From DFXE01 sp032054765 (GTDB taxonomy: Bacteria; Bacteroidota; Bacteroidia; Bacteroidales; Tannerellaceae), in NCBI GenBank assembly GCA_032054765.1, contig DAMBSC010000009.1, positions 1-64,000 on the forward strand: 64,000 nt of DNA, given 5' to 3'. The notes under the pieces are model-generated. The model was given only the letters and a program-made list of their open reading frames with translations. It did no database searches and was not told the DNA's origin. This document shows positions 27,276-36,149 of the stretch, in pieces (the first letter of the stretch is position 1; each line of letters begins with the position of its first letter). The position numbers were made by a program, and so were the translations under genes.

Positions 27276-28044
27276 TATTCTTTAGTAGATAATATCCACA
27301 TGTAGTATAGAAATTACGAACATAAGGAATCCTTAGAACACCCCAAAGTGTACGAGGACGTAACCCGAATTTAATCTCGTAATTAGGATTAATAAAATAA
27401 AGTATCTCTTCTATTATTGAATAATGTTCTTTCTTTACAATGGAAAGGAAACGTTCCAATGATATTCCTGTATCTTTAATTTCTAATAAACCGGAAGGGT
27501 CAACCTTACCCCATTCTAATATTTGTTTATATGCTCTACGTGGGAGTAAATGAAACCAGGGGAGACGGGATAGAACTTTATTTGAGCAGATCTGTTGATG
27601 TCCTCCAAAAGGATTTTGCCAGGGTGGAAACCCGATAAATACGACTCCATCCGGTTTCAAAAATTGTTTAATGAAAGGCATGAAACGTTCCTGGTTAGGA
27701 ATATGCTCTATCACATCACGGATAATTATTATATCAAATTGCTCTTTCAGATTTTCAACTTTGTAAATATCTTCGCAGATAAGTGTCAGATGAGAAGCAT
27801 TCGGATGAGAAGCATAAATGTCTTTAGCTATTTCTATTTGTCCTTCATTGATGTCTATACCGGTCACTTTACAGCCTAAATCAAGAAAAGGCATAATATT
27901 GCCTCCCTCACCACAACCAATTTCAAGAACAGTAGATTCTGAATTGACCAAATGATGCTTTTCAATAAAAGGGATTACATATTTTTGGGTGGTATAGCTT
28001 TGTTCATTAAAGTATAACTGCCTATCCGCATGTCTCTCTTGCAT
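27268..28044 (-). CDS. Class I SAM-dependent methyltransferase
   Basis: A 258-residue methyltransferase with SAM-binding motif I STVLEIGCGEGGNIMPFL, motif II TGIDINEGQIEIA, a region IIIIRDVIEHIPNQERFM typical of UbiE/Methyltransf_11-like enzymes, and a C-terminal basic tail. The frame extends upstream to 28146 but that part overlaps the end of ahcY; ATG 28044 is preferred and leaves a 55-bp gap that holds a hairpin (28067-28090). It starts the heptose operon, so it may methylate a sugar, but the substrate is not evident. Confidence 0.75.
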   Translation of the reverse strand: MQERHADRQLYFNEQSYTTQKYVIPFIEKHHLVNSESTVLEIGCGEGGNIMPFLDLGCKVTGIDINEGQIEIAKDIYASHPNASHLTLICEDIYKVENLKEQFDIIIIRDVIEHIPNQERFMPFIKQFLKPDGVVFIGFPPWQNPFGGHQQICSNKVLSRLPWFHLLPRRAYKQILEWGKVDPSGLLEIKDTGISLERFLSIVKKEHYSIIEEILYFINPNYEIKFGLRPRTLWGVLRIPYVRNFYTTCGYYLLKNNE

Positions 28045-28066
28045 ATTCGCTGTAATAAAATTAGTA

Positions 28067-28090
28067 CAGGAATGTAAGAATACATTCCTG
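28067..28090 (-). terminator. Hairpin after ahcY (weak terminator or attenuator)
   Basis: A 10-bp perfect stem with 4-base loop lies between the ahcY stop and the methyltransferase start. The following tract is only TACTAATTTTATT, so termination may be partial. No TAnnTTTG promoter was found between here and the methyltransferase gene, which favours partial readthrough from ahcY. Confidence 0.5.
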
Positions 28091-28099
28091 CATAGATTA

Positions 28100-29518
28100 T
28101 TAATATCTGTAGTGGTCTGCTTTGTACGGTCCGTCAACAGGGACACCTAAATAATCGGCTTGTTCCTGACTAAGCTTGGTTAGTTTTACACCGATACGGT
28201 CTAAGTGCAGACGGGCAACTTCCTCGTCCAGGCGTTTTGACAAGAGGTATACACCAACCTCGTACGACATTTGCCATAAATCTATTTGCGCTAATACCTG
28301 ATTGGTAAATGAATTACTCATCACAAACGAAGGATGTCCGGTAGCACAACCCAAATTCACCAAACGGCCTTCAGCCAAAAGGAATATACTGTTACCGGTC
28401 GGGAAAGTATATTTATCAACCTGAGGCTTAATGTTCGTATGTTTTATATTAGGATAATTAACCAGTTTATCTACCTGTATTTCGTTATCGAAATGACCGA
28501 TATTACAGATAATTGCCTGATCAAGCATTTGTGTCATATGTTCTATTGTAATAATATCTTTATTTCCTGTAGTAGTAACAAAGATATTACCCTCTTTTAA
28601 AGCTTCTTCCATAGTAGTCACTTCAAAGCCTTCCATAGCTGCTTGAAGCGCGCAGATAGGATCGATTTCAGTCACCAAAACGCGAGCGCCATACGAACGC
28701 ATAGAATGCGCACAACCTTTACCTACATCGCCATAGCCTGCGACTATCACTACTTTTCCGGCAATCATAACATCTGTAGCACGTTTAATACCATCTGCTA
28801 ATGATTCACGACAGCCATACAAGTTATCAAACTTCGATTTGGTTACTGAGTCATTCACATTGATAGCAGGAACCAATAATTCACCTTTTTCCATCATTTG
28901 GTACAAACGATGTACACCGGTAGTTGTTTCTTCAGAAACTCCCTTCATCTTGGCAACCATACGATGCCAACGTTGATTATCTTCTTCCAGAATACGGCGA
29001 ACGGTATCAAGAATAACCTGTTCTTCATGATTAGCACCCGTACGATTAATTGTTTCTGCATCATTTTCGGCTTTAAAGCCCCAATGAACCAGTAATGACG
29101 CATCACCACCGTCATCCACTATCATATGCGGACCTTTGCCTTCAGGAAAACGCAAAGCCATATCAGTACACCACCAATATTCTTCAAGAGTTTCTCCTTT
29201 CCAGGCAAACACCGGTACTCCCGTAGCAGCAATCGCAGCTGCCGCATGATCCTGAGTTGAGAAGATGTTACAACTTGCCCAGCGAACATCCGCTCCCAAA
29301 GCAACTAATGTTTCGATTAACACTGCAGTCTGAATCGTCATATGCAATGAGCCGGTGATACGTGCACCTTTTAGAGGCTTTGAATCGGCATATTTCTTGC
29401 GAATGGCCATCAACCCCGGCATTTCGTGTTCAGCAATCTCGATCTCTTTACGACCAAATTCCGCTAAACTCATGTCTGCCACTTTATAAGGCAGATTAGT
29501 TGGAAATAATTCTGACAT
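28100..29518 (-). CDS. ahcY: Adenosylhomocysteinase
   Basis: Hydrolyses S-adenosylhomocysteine, the product of methyl transfers, to adenosine and homocysteine with bound NAD+. The 472-residue product has the family length. It has the NAD motif GYGDVGKGCAHSMRSYGARV, the substrate segment ICNIGHFDNEIQ, the SNSFTNQVLAQ motif and the C-terminal DGPYKADHYRY that binds NAD across the tetramer. A TACCTTTG promoter lies at 29555-29562. It is upstream of and codirectional with a methyltransferase and the heptose genes. Confidence 0.97.
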   Translation of the reverse strand: MSELFPTNLPYKVADMSLAEFGRKEIEIAEHEMPGLMAIRKKYADSKPLKGARITGSLHMTIQTAVLIETLVALGADVRWASCNIFSTQDHAAAAIAATGVPVFAWKGETLEEYWWCTDMALRFPEGKGPHMIVDDGGDASLLVHWGFKAENDAETINRTGANHEEQVILDTVRRILEEDNQRWHRMVAKMKGVSEETTTGVHRLYQMMEKGELLVPAINVNDSVTKSKFDNLYGCRESLADGIKRATDVMIAGKVVIVAGYGDVGKGCAHSMRSYGARVLVTEIDPICALQAAMEGFEVTTMEEALKEGNIFVTTTGNKDIITIEHMTQMLDQAIICNIGHFDNEIQVDKLVNYPNIKHTNIKPQVDKYTFPTGNSIFLLAEGRLVNLGCATGHPSFVMSNSFTNQVLAQIDLWQMSYEVGVYLLSKRLDEEVARLHLDRIGVKLTKLSQEQADYLGVPVDGPYKADHYRY

Positions 29519-29554
29519 AAAATTAATAGTATTTATTTATACATAATAACGCAC

Positions 29555-29562
29555 AAAGGTAA
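29555..29562 (-). promoter_or_regulatory. Predicted -7 box of ahcY promoter (TACCTTTG)
   Basis: TAnnTTTG match on the minus strand, 36 bp before the ahcY start. Confidence 0.65.
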
Positions 29563-29630
29563 GCATTTAATATAAAGTGTAAGATATTTTATGGTTTTCA
29601 AAAGGAGTTTTTCTCAATTTTGTCCCACAC

Positions 29631-29730
29631 TTTTGATCGACTCACAGGGGTGAAGCGGTCGGCTCACAATTGTGAGGCGATTGATTCACCCGGGTGGAAC
29701 GATCGCCTCACCCCTGTGAGTCGATCAAAA
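29631..29730. repeat. Palindrome array 2, four units with 22-bp period
   Basis: Four CAC-N4-GTG palindromes are centred at 29647.5, 29669.5, 29691.5 and 29713.5. The centres are AGGG, AATT, CCGG and CCCT. The outer 23 bp on each side form a perfect inverted repeat, and the 18-bp stretch at 29692-29711 region (GTGGAACGATCGCCTCAC) is the reverse complement of one in array 1. It lies between two divergent promoters. Confidence 0.9.
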
Positions 29731-29851
29731 TGTTGGAAAGAAAGAAAGAAAACCACAAGAGTTGTCTCCTAAAAGATAGTGTAATAAATAACAAAAGAGT
29801 ATGTAGGAAAACACTAACGAATACAGCACCTCTTCCAAGAAATAAAATAAT

Positions 29852-29859
29852 TATCTTTG
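29852..29859 (+). promoter_or_regulatory. Predicted -7 box of trmB promoter (TATCTTTG)
   Basis: Perfect TAnnTTTG match whose last base is only 4 nt before the trmB ATG (29864), so the transcript would start at or near the start codon. Confidence 0.7.
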
Positions 29860-29863
29860 CGGC

Positions 29864-30622
29864 ATGGGAAAGAATAAGTTGGCAAAGTTTGACGATATGG
29901 CGGGGTACTCACATGTATTTCAGTATCCGTTTGCTAAATTAAAGGAAGAAGGTTTTGATCTCAAAGGCCATTGGAATGAAAAGTTCTTCAATAATAATAA
30001 TCCGATTGTATTGGAACTGGGATGTGGAAAAGGAGAATATACTGTAGGCCTTGCTCGTCTGTATCCCGAAAAGAATTTTATTGGGATTGATATAAAAGGC
30101 GCACGTATGTGGAGCGGTGCAAAAGAGTCGATGGAAGCCGACATGTCAAATGTGGCTTTCCTACGAACGAATATTGAACTGATTTCCCACTTCTTTGCTG
30201 CTGGTGAAGTGTCTGAAATATGGATTACTTTCCCTGACCCCCAGATGAAGAAAGTTAACAAACGGCTTACCTCTACCAGGTTTATGAAACTATACCGTGA
30301 GATATTGGCGAAAGAAGGCCTTATTCATCTGAAAACTGATAGTAATTTTATGTACACTTATACGGTTGAGATTGTGAAAGCAAATCAATATCCTGTATTA
30401 TTTGCTACAGATGATTTGTATCATTCCCATTGGGCAGACGATATATTGTCTATAAAGACTTATTATGAGCAGCAATGGCTTGACCGTGGCTTGAACATCA
30501 AATACATTAAATTTGTTTGCGAAGAAAGAGAAATTATGGTTGAACCGGATGTGGAAATAGAATATGATCCGTATCGTAGTTTCAACAGAAGTAAACGGAG
30601 TGCATTAGCATCCGGAAAATAA
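29864..30622 (+). CDS. trmB: tRNA (guanine-N7-)-methyltransferase
   Basis: Methylates N7 of G46 in the variable loop of tRNAs. The 252-residue product has the Rossmann motif IVLELGCGKGEYTVGLARLYP, the segment FIGIDIKGARMW, the substrate-contact region IWITFPDPQMKKVNKRLTSTRF and a C-terminal EREIMVEPDVEIEYDPYRS. The start ATG 29864 gives the MGKNKLAKF N-terminus expected for Bacteroidales and lies only 4 nt after the -7 box, suggesting a leaderless transcript. The gene is followed 14 bp later by the Mrp-type ATPase, probably in the same operon. Confidence 0.95.
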   Translation: MGKNKLAKFDDMAGYSHVFQYPFAKLKEEGFDLKGHWNEKFFNNNNPIVLELGCGKGEYTVGLARLYPEKNFIGIDIKGARMWSGAKESMEADMSNVAFLRTNIELISHFFAAGEVSEIWITFPDPQMKKVNKRLTSTRFMKLYREILAKEGLIHLKTDSNFMYTYTVEIVKANQYPVLFATDDLYHSHWADDILSIKTYYEQQWLDRGLNIKYIKFVCEEREIMVEPDVEIEYDPYRSFNRSKRSALASGK

Positions 30623-30636
30623 CTAAATAATCAATT

Positions 30637-31746
30637 ATGACATTATACCCTAAACTAATTCTTGATGCACTGAGTAAAGTGCGCTACCCTGGAACCGGTA
30701 AAGATTTGGTTTCTGCTGGAATGGTAGAAGATGATATTCATATAGACGGTAATAAAGTAAGTTTTTCAATCCTTTTTGAGAAGCCGAGTGATCCATTTAT
30801 CAAGTCTGTGGTAAAAGCTGCTGAAACAGCAATTTTAACGTATGTAGATAAGGATATTGATATTAAAGGGAATATCTCCATCGTAACCCGTCAGCAGGCA
30901 CGTCCTGAGCCGGAGAAACTGCTTTCGGAAGTAAAGAATATTATTGCAGTTTCTTCTGGAAAAGGAGGAGTGGGGAAAAGTACGGTGGCCGCTAATCTGG
31001 CTGTTGCACTAGCAGAATTAGGATACAATGTAGGATTACTGGATGCTGATATATTCGGACCTTCCCAGCCAAAGATGTTCCATGTCGAAGAAGTACGTCC
31101 TGTTATGGTAGAAGTGAATGGACGTGAATTGATAGAGCCAGCTGAAAATTACGGAGTGAAACTTTTATCTATCGGTTTCTTTGTAAATAAGGATGATGCA
31201 GTATTGTGGCGTGGTGCTATGGCCAGTAATGCTTTGAAACAACTGATTGCTGATGCCAACTGGGGCGAGTTAGACTATTTCCTGATTGACCTTCCTCCCG
31301 GAACCAGTGATATTCATCTGACAATGGTACAGACATTGGCCATTACCGGAGCAATTGTTGTAACGACACCGCAAGATGTAGCTCTTGCAGATGCTCGTAA
31401 GGGTATCAGCATGTTTATGGGTGACAAAGTGAATGTCCCTGTATTAGGACTGATTGAAAATATGGCCTGGTTTACTCCAGCGGAATTACCGGAAAACAAA
31501 TATTATATATTCGGTAAAGATGGAGGAAAACGTTTGGCGGAGGAGTTAAATGTCCCATTACTCGGACAGATTCCTTTAGTACAAAGTATCCGCGAAGGAG
31601 GAGATGAAGGTAATCCAGTAGCCCTGAATCCCGATACAATTACCGGAACTGCCTTTCGCACTCTAGCTGAAAATATTGTAAAGCAGGTAGATTACCGCAA
31701 CACAAATCAGGAGCCTACACAACGGGTTCAGGTAACGAAGAAATAA
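30637..31746 (+). CDS. Mrp/NBP35-family P-loop ATPase (ApbC-like)
   Basis: A ParA/MinD-type ATPase family usually involved in iron-sulfur cluster carriage. The 369-residue product has an N-terminal MIP18/DUF59-type domain (about residues 1-95) and the deviant Walker A S106-S-G-K-G-G-V-G-K114-S-T, then LLDADIFGPSQP and IDLPPGTSDIHL. The CXXC that bridges a cluster in many relatives is replaced by a TPAELPENK stretch, and I find no cysteine anywhere in the protein. It is therefore labelled by family, with iron-sulfur function uncertain. It is 14 bp after trmB. Confidence 0.88.
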   Translation: MTLYPKLILDALSKVRYPGTGKDLVSAGMVEDDIHIDGNKVSFSILFEKPSDPFIKSVVKAAETAILTYVDKDIDIKGNISIVTRQQARPEPEKLLSEVKNIIAVSSGKGGVGKSTVAANLAVALAELGYNVGLLDADIFGPSQPKMFHVEEVRPVMVEVNGRELIEPAENYGVKLLSIGFFVNKDDAVLWRGAMASNALKQLIADANWGELDYFLIDLPPGTSDIHLTMVQTLAITGAIVVTTPQDVALADARKGISMFMGDKVNVPVLGLIENMAWFTPAELPENKYYIFGKDGGKRLAEELNVPLLGQIPLVQSIREGGDEGNPVALNPDTITGTAFRTLAENIVKQVDYRNTNQEPTQRVQVTKK

Positions 31747-31750
31747 TATA

Positions 31751-31775
31751 CACCACAGATCTGTTATCTGTGGTG
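31751..31775. terminator. Convergent hairpin between Mrp ATPase and hutH
   Basis: CACCACAGAT/ATCTGTGGTG forms a 10-bp stem with a 5-base loop between the converging gene ends. Neither side has a strong T-run, so its efficiency is uncertain. Confidence 0.5.
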
Positions 31776-31785
31776 AAATCCTCCG

Positions 31786-33279
31786 CTATAACGGATACCT
31801 TCTTAAGAAAGCTACTGTTCGATGTATCTCTGGATACATCACTATATCATCTTTAATAAAAGGGATTTCTTTTCGGTATTCCTTCAAGAACTTTTCTAAA
31901 ATTGGAGATGTCTTTGCCGGACGGCGAAATTCTATTCCTTGAGCCCCGTTCATCAGCTCGATAGCCAGAATATGATCCAGATTATCCATTATTTTAAATA
32001 GTTTTATCGCGGCATTAGCTCCCATACTGACATGGTCTTCCTGTCCGTTACTGGATACAATGGAGTCACTACTGGCTGCATAACAATACATTTTATTCTG
32101 GCTCACCATACTGGCCGCAGCATATTGTGGAATCATAAATCCTGAATTCAGGCCAGGATTAGCAACCAGAAATTCAGGTAATCCACGCAACCCCATAATC
32201 AATTGTGCGACTCGCCTTTCAGATATATTGCCAAGCTCTGCTAAAGCTATAGCAAGGAAATCAAAAGAAATTGCCAACGGCTGTCCATGGAAATTACCAC
32301 CTGATATAATCCGATCTTCGTCCGGAAAGATTGTTGGGTTATCTGTTACAGAATTAATTTCAGTCAATAACACTCCTTTTACATAATTGATAGCATCCTT
32401 TGTTGCCCCATGGACTTGAGGAATACAACGAAATGAATAGGGATCTTGTATATGGTCTTTCTTACGACTGATCAATTCACTACCTTCAAGCAATTGCCGG
32501 AAAGCATCTCCCGTTTCAATTTGTCCTGTATGGGGACGCATCTGCTGAATACAATCCATGAACGGATCAAGCAGGCCATCGAAGGCTTCAAGCGAAATAG
32601 CAGCAATCAAATCTGCTTTCTTTGAAAGACGGAAAGCACGCATCAGGGCGAAAACGCCATTTGCACTCATAAACTGAGTTCCGTTCAACAATGCAAGTCC
32701 TTCTTTACTTTTAAGTTTTACAGGTGTCCACGCATATTCATCTAACACACTGATAGCATCTCGTTTCTTTCCCTTATAATGAACATCTCCCACACCAATC
32801 AGAGGAAGAAATAAATTAGCTAAGGGAGCCAGATCTCCTGATGCACCCAAAGATCCACGATCGTAAACAATAGGCAGTATATCATTATTAAAGAAGTCGA
32901 GAATACGTTGTACTGTGATCACCTGGACACCACTGTGTCCTAGCGACAATGCATGTGCTTTTAATAACATCATTAGGCGGACAATGACCGGGCTGACTTC
33001 TTCTCCCACACTACAAGCATGGCTTTTTACCAGATTTTCCTGTAAAGTATTTAGCTCATCCGGTGAGATCGTTTTATTACATAGAGAGCCAAAACCGGTA
33101 GTAATACCATAAAGCGGCTCATTTTGTTGTTCGATCTTCTTATCCAGATAATCCCGGCAATGCTGGATACGCTGTATTACTTCCGGCTTTAGTTCTAACC
33201 GCATATTTTCAGTAAGTATTTTTTCGATACTTTCGAAAGTAAGTGAATCCGAACCTACATAATATACATTACTACTCAT
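31786..33279 (-). CDS. hutH: Histidine ammonia-lyase
   Basis: Removes ammonia from L-histidine to give urocanate, the first step of histidine breakdown. The 497-residue product has the length of the family. The MIO prosthetic group forms from A146-S147-G148 in DRGSLGASGDLAPL; the active-site region YGITTGFGSL and the C-terminal QEDHVSMGANAA segment are also present. ATG 33279 is chosen: it overlaps the fchA stop by 4 bp (ATGA), whereas the longer frame needs a TTG. It is the last gene of the hut operon. Confidence 0.97.
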   Translation of the reverse strand: MSSNVYYVGSDSLTFESIEKILTENMRLELKPEVIQRIQHCRDYLDKKIEQQNEPLYGITTGFGSLCNKTISPDELNTLQENLVKSHACSVGEEVSPVIVRLMMLLKAHALSLGHSGVQVITVQRILDFFNNDILPIVYDRGSLGASGDLAPLANLFLPLIGVGDVHYKGKKRDAISVLDEYAWTPVKLKSKEGLALLNGTQFMSANGVFALMRAFRLSKKADLIAAISLEAFDGLLDPFMDCIQQMRPHTGQIETGDAFRQLLEGSELISRKKDHIQDPYSFRCIPQVHGATKDAINYVKGVLLTEINSVTDNPTIFPDEDRIISGGNFHGQPLAISFDFLAIALAELGNISERRVAQLIMGLRGLPEFLVANPGLNSGFMIPQYAAASMVSQNKMYCYAASSDSIVSSNGQEDHVSMGANAAIKLFKIMDNLDHILAIELMNGAQGIEFRRPAKTSPILEKFLKEYRKEIPFIKDDIVMYPEIHRTVAFLRRYPL

Positions 33280-33902
33280 TCCAATTTTGTTTTTATCCAA
33301 TCTAGTAATTTAGTCTCGATACGAATAGCCTCTGCTTCCAAATGATCGGCTTTTGCTTTCATTTTTTCAACAAATATCTCATCTTTTATTGATGATAAAT
33401 TTATACGTACATTCAATAACGCCCCTAAAACACAAGTGCGGGCGGACAACATTGCCACACATGCATCAGTTACAGCGTTCTGGTTTCCTTTATGCGCAAC
33501 ATAAATTATTGACTCCATTACTTCACTTAACTCTTCTGCTACCTTCATCGGTACCGATGCTGCATATTTGGTTGCTTCCTGTATTTCTTTGCTACGTTTT
33601 ATTTTTTCCTCTTCCGTTTCTTTTGGCAACTTAAATGCTGCAAATACACGGCTATAAGCTTCACTATCTTCATCAATAAATGAGACAAAACGTTTGCGTA
33701 TAGTTGCTGCCTCAATAGCTATTGTTCGCATCTGGCCTTCAAATTCTTCATATTTTTTCTTTCCAATAGTAAGGTTTGCTACCATTTCTGTAAGAGAAGC
33801 AGCAATAGCACCATTCAATGCCGAAATACTACCACCACCAGGAACTGGTTCACTTCCTGCGGTTTCGGCTAAAAAATCTTTAATAGATAGATCTGCTAAC
33901 AT
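33276..33902 (-). CDS. fchA: Formimidoyltetrahydrofolate cyclodeaminase
   Basis: Converts 5-formimidoyl-tetrahydrofolate to methenyl-tetrahydrofolate and ammonia, finishing recovery of the one-carbon unit of histidine. The 208-residue helical product has the SEPVPGGGSISALNGAIAASL motif of the FTCD_C family near residue 20. In mammals this activity is fused to the formimidoyltransferase; here the two are separate genes of the same operon (ftcD at 35244). Its stop overlaps the hutH start by 4 bp. A gap of 85 bp precedes it. Confidence 0.93.
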   Translation of the reverse strand: MLADLSIKDFLAETAGSEPVPGGGSISALNGAIAASLTEMVANLTIGKKKYEEFEGQMRTIAIEAATIRKRFVSFIDEDSEAYSRVFAAFKLPKETEEEKIKRSKEIQEATKYAASVPMKVAEELSEVMESIIYVAHKGNQNAVTDACVAMLSARTCVLGALLNVRINLSSIKDEIFVEKMKAKADHLEAEAIRIETKLLDWIKTKLE

Positions 33903-33987
33903 AATTCTTTAATTTAATAAATAAGGGTCTAATATTGCGTTTAATAATTATAAGTAAATTAAAGATACTATAATTAATCATTATTAG

Positions 33988-35244
33988 TTAAACATTAAGC
34001 GTTAAAATTCCTTTTTTTATAGTAGTCTCTACAAGATTCATTCCGACATGATAAGGAAGAAACTTGTAAGATGGGAAACGAAGCAGGATCATATCTGCTT
34101 GCTTTCCTACATCCAAACTCCCTATGGTTGCAGCCCGACCCACTGCTGCGGCTCCATTTATAGTTAAAGCATTTACAGCCTCTTCCGGACTTAATTTCAT
34201 TTTTATACAGGCTAATGCAAAAAGCATAGGTATCGAACAGGAAAAACAACTGCCAGGATTTAAATCAGAAGCTAATGCTACAGCACATCCTGCATCAATC
34301 ATTTCTCGCCCACGTGCATAAGGTTCATTTAGTGAAAAGGCTGTTAAGGGAAGAAGTGTGGCTATTGTATTGCTTTGTGCCAGTAGGCGGATTCCTTCGT
34401 TAGAAACCTGTAAGAGATGGTCTGCACTTGTTGCATTCAGTTTTACCGCTAATTCTGCTCCACCTAAGGTTACAATCTCATCAGCATGTAATTTAGATTT
34501 TAAACCGTATTTTTGGGCAGCCAGTAATAACTGTTCACTTTGATCGACAGAAAAAACTCCTTCTTCGCAGAAGATATCACAAAATTCTGCCAGATGTTCT
34601 TGTTGAACAACTGGTAATACTTTTTCTATAATAAAATCAAGATATTTATTTGTCCGTCCTTTATATTCGGGAGGAATAGCATGTGCTCCAAGAAATGTAG
34701 GAACGATATCCATAGGATGTTCTTTATTTAGTGCTGCCATTACTTGTAGCTGGGTTATCTCTGTTTCCAGATCTAAGCCATAACCGCTTTTACTTTCAAC
34801 AGTGGTGACCCCCATAGCATACATTTCGTTCAAACGGTTTGAAGCTGTATTTTTCAATTCTTCAAAACTGCTACTACGGGTAGCTTTCATTGTATTAACA
34901 ATGCCTCCTCCGCGTTTCATAATAGACATATAGCTATCGCCTCTTAATCGCCATGAAAACTCTTCTTCGCGATAACCTCCAAAAACAAGATGTGTATGGC
35001 TATCTACAAATCCTGGTAATAATGTCTTACCTTCTCCATTTATAACAAAATAATCTTTTTCGTTAATTTCAGAGAGAATCTCTTTTGTTTCTCCAACATG
35101 AGTTATCAATTCTCCAGAGACTGCTAGTGCCCCGTCTTTAATTACCCCCACATCAGACATCGCTTTACCCTTTTTGGCTGTAAAACCTGCACAGGTGACT
35201 AATTGAGAAACATTTCGTATAAGAAGCTTATCTGGCTTTTCCAT
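33988..35244 (-). CDS. hutI: Imidazolonepropionase
   Basis: A metal-dependent amidohydrolase opening imidazolone-5-propionate to N-formimidoyl-L-glutamate. The 418-residue product has LLPGFVDSHTHLVFGGYREEE (metal ligands in HTH), the ESKSGYGLDLE and FLGAHAIPPEY segments, LKSHADEI-type KLHADEI and the late motif ASDLNPGSC. The start codon overlaps the ftcD stop by one base. Between its end and fchA are 85 bp without a gene or a clear promoter. Third gene of the hut operon. Confidence 0.96.
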   Translation of the reverse strand: MEKPDKLLIRNVSQLVTCAGFTAKKGKAMSDVGVIKDGALAVSGELITHVGETKEILSEINEKDYFVINGEGKTLLPGFVDSHTHLVFGGYREEEFSWRLRGDSYMSIMKRGGGIVNTMKATRSSSFEELKNTASNRLNEMYAMGVTTVESKSGYGLDLETEITQLQVMAALNKEHPMDIVPTFLGAHAIPPEYKGRTNKYLDFIIEKVLPVVQQEHLAEFCDIFCEEGVFSVDQSEQLLLAAQKYGLKSKLHADEIVTLGGAELAVKLNATSADHLLQVSNEGIRLLAQSNTIATLLPLTAFSLNEPYARGREMIDAGCAVALASDLNPGSCFSCSIPMLFALACIKMKLSPEEAVNALTINGAAAVGRAATIGSLDVGKQADMILLRFPSYKFLPYHVGMNLVETTIKKGILTLNV

Positions 35245-36149
35245 TATTCCATCACTCTTGCTTCCAATACTTGATTAATCGTAAAATCTTCCAATCCCAA
35301 ATAATAAGATGCTGTATCGACCAAAGCTTCCATTGGCACCAAACCTATTATCTCGCTACCAATTACAGGAACTCCATATCTATGAGCTTCTATCTTAACC
35401 AACTCAAAAGCTCTGTATAATGCTGTACGGGTATAATCAGTCATATTCATTGAAACCTGAATTATTCCTCTTTCTTTCAACTCAACACCCATAGCTTTAC
35501 AATATCTAAGACCTCCACCAAGGAAACGGACCTTTTTTGCGATACTGTCTGCAATGGCAAGATTATTACTTCCTAAATTCACATTATAAGCTACTAATGG
35601 CATACGACCTCCTATTGCTACTGCTCCGGCAGTTGGATGACGTTCTGCAGGACCAAAATCTGGCTTCCATTCCTCCAACTTAATTTTTTCTTCCATCCCT
35701 TCAAACTCACCTTTACGAACATTGGCCAGATTTTCCCGATGAGCAGTGGAAGCAGATCTTTCATATAGGAATACAGGCAACTGATATCTTTTAGCCACCT
35801 GCTTACCAACTTCTTTAGAAAGAGCTATCGCTTCTTCCATTGTACAGCCTTTTATCGGAATAAAAGGAACCACATCTACTGCGCCCATCCGTGGATGTTG
35901 CCCAGAATGTTTCGTAAGGTCAATTACTTCAACAGCTACCCCTATCGCCTCAATAACTGCATTTTTTAAAGCATCCGGCTCACCAACTACTGTAACAACC
36001 ATCCTATTATGATCTCTGTCATTACTATAATCAAGAAGTTTTACGCCTTCTTTAGCACGAAAACTATTTACGATTTTCTCTATTTTTTCCAAGTCACGTC
36101 CCTCGCTAAAGTTAGGAACGCATTCCATAATTTTATTCCAATTACTCAT
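35244..36149 (-). CDS. ftcD: Glutamate formimidoyltransferase
   Basis: Transfers the formimidoyl group of N-formimidoyl-glutamate to tetrahydrofolate, releasing glutamate. The 301-residue product covers only the two transferase subdomains (FTCD_N, then FTCD), starting MECVPNFSEGRDLEKIEKI with the RMVVTVVGEP and QHPRMGAVDVVPFIP segments; the cyclodeaminase is a separate gene. It starts within the last bases of hutU (4-bp overlap) and its stop touches the hutI start. Confidence 0.95.
   Translation of the reverse strand: MSNWNKIMECVPNFSEGRDLEKIEKIVNSFRAKEGVKLLDYSNDRDHNRMVVTVVGEPDALKNAVIEAIGVAVEVIDLTKHSGQHPRMGAVDVVPFIPIKGCTMEEAIALSKEVGKQVAKRYQLPVFLYERSASTAHRENLANVRKGEFEGMEEKIKLEEWKPDFGPAERHPTAGAVAIGGRMPLVAYNVNLGSNNLAIADSIAKKVRFLGGGLRYCKAMGVELKERGIIQVSMNMTDYTRTALYRAFELVKIEAHRYGVPVIGSEIIGLVPMEALVDTASYYLGLEDFTINQVLEARVME

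Larger units (their letters stand above)
29519..29863. other. Divergent intergenic region ahcY / trmB
   Basis: Holds the ahcY promoter, palindrome array 2 (29631-29730) and the trmB promoter. The rest (29731-29850) is AT-rich sequence with no gene seen; short out-of-frame ORFs there do not resemble proteins. Confidence 0.6.
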
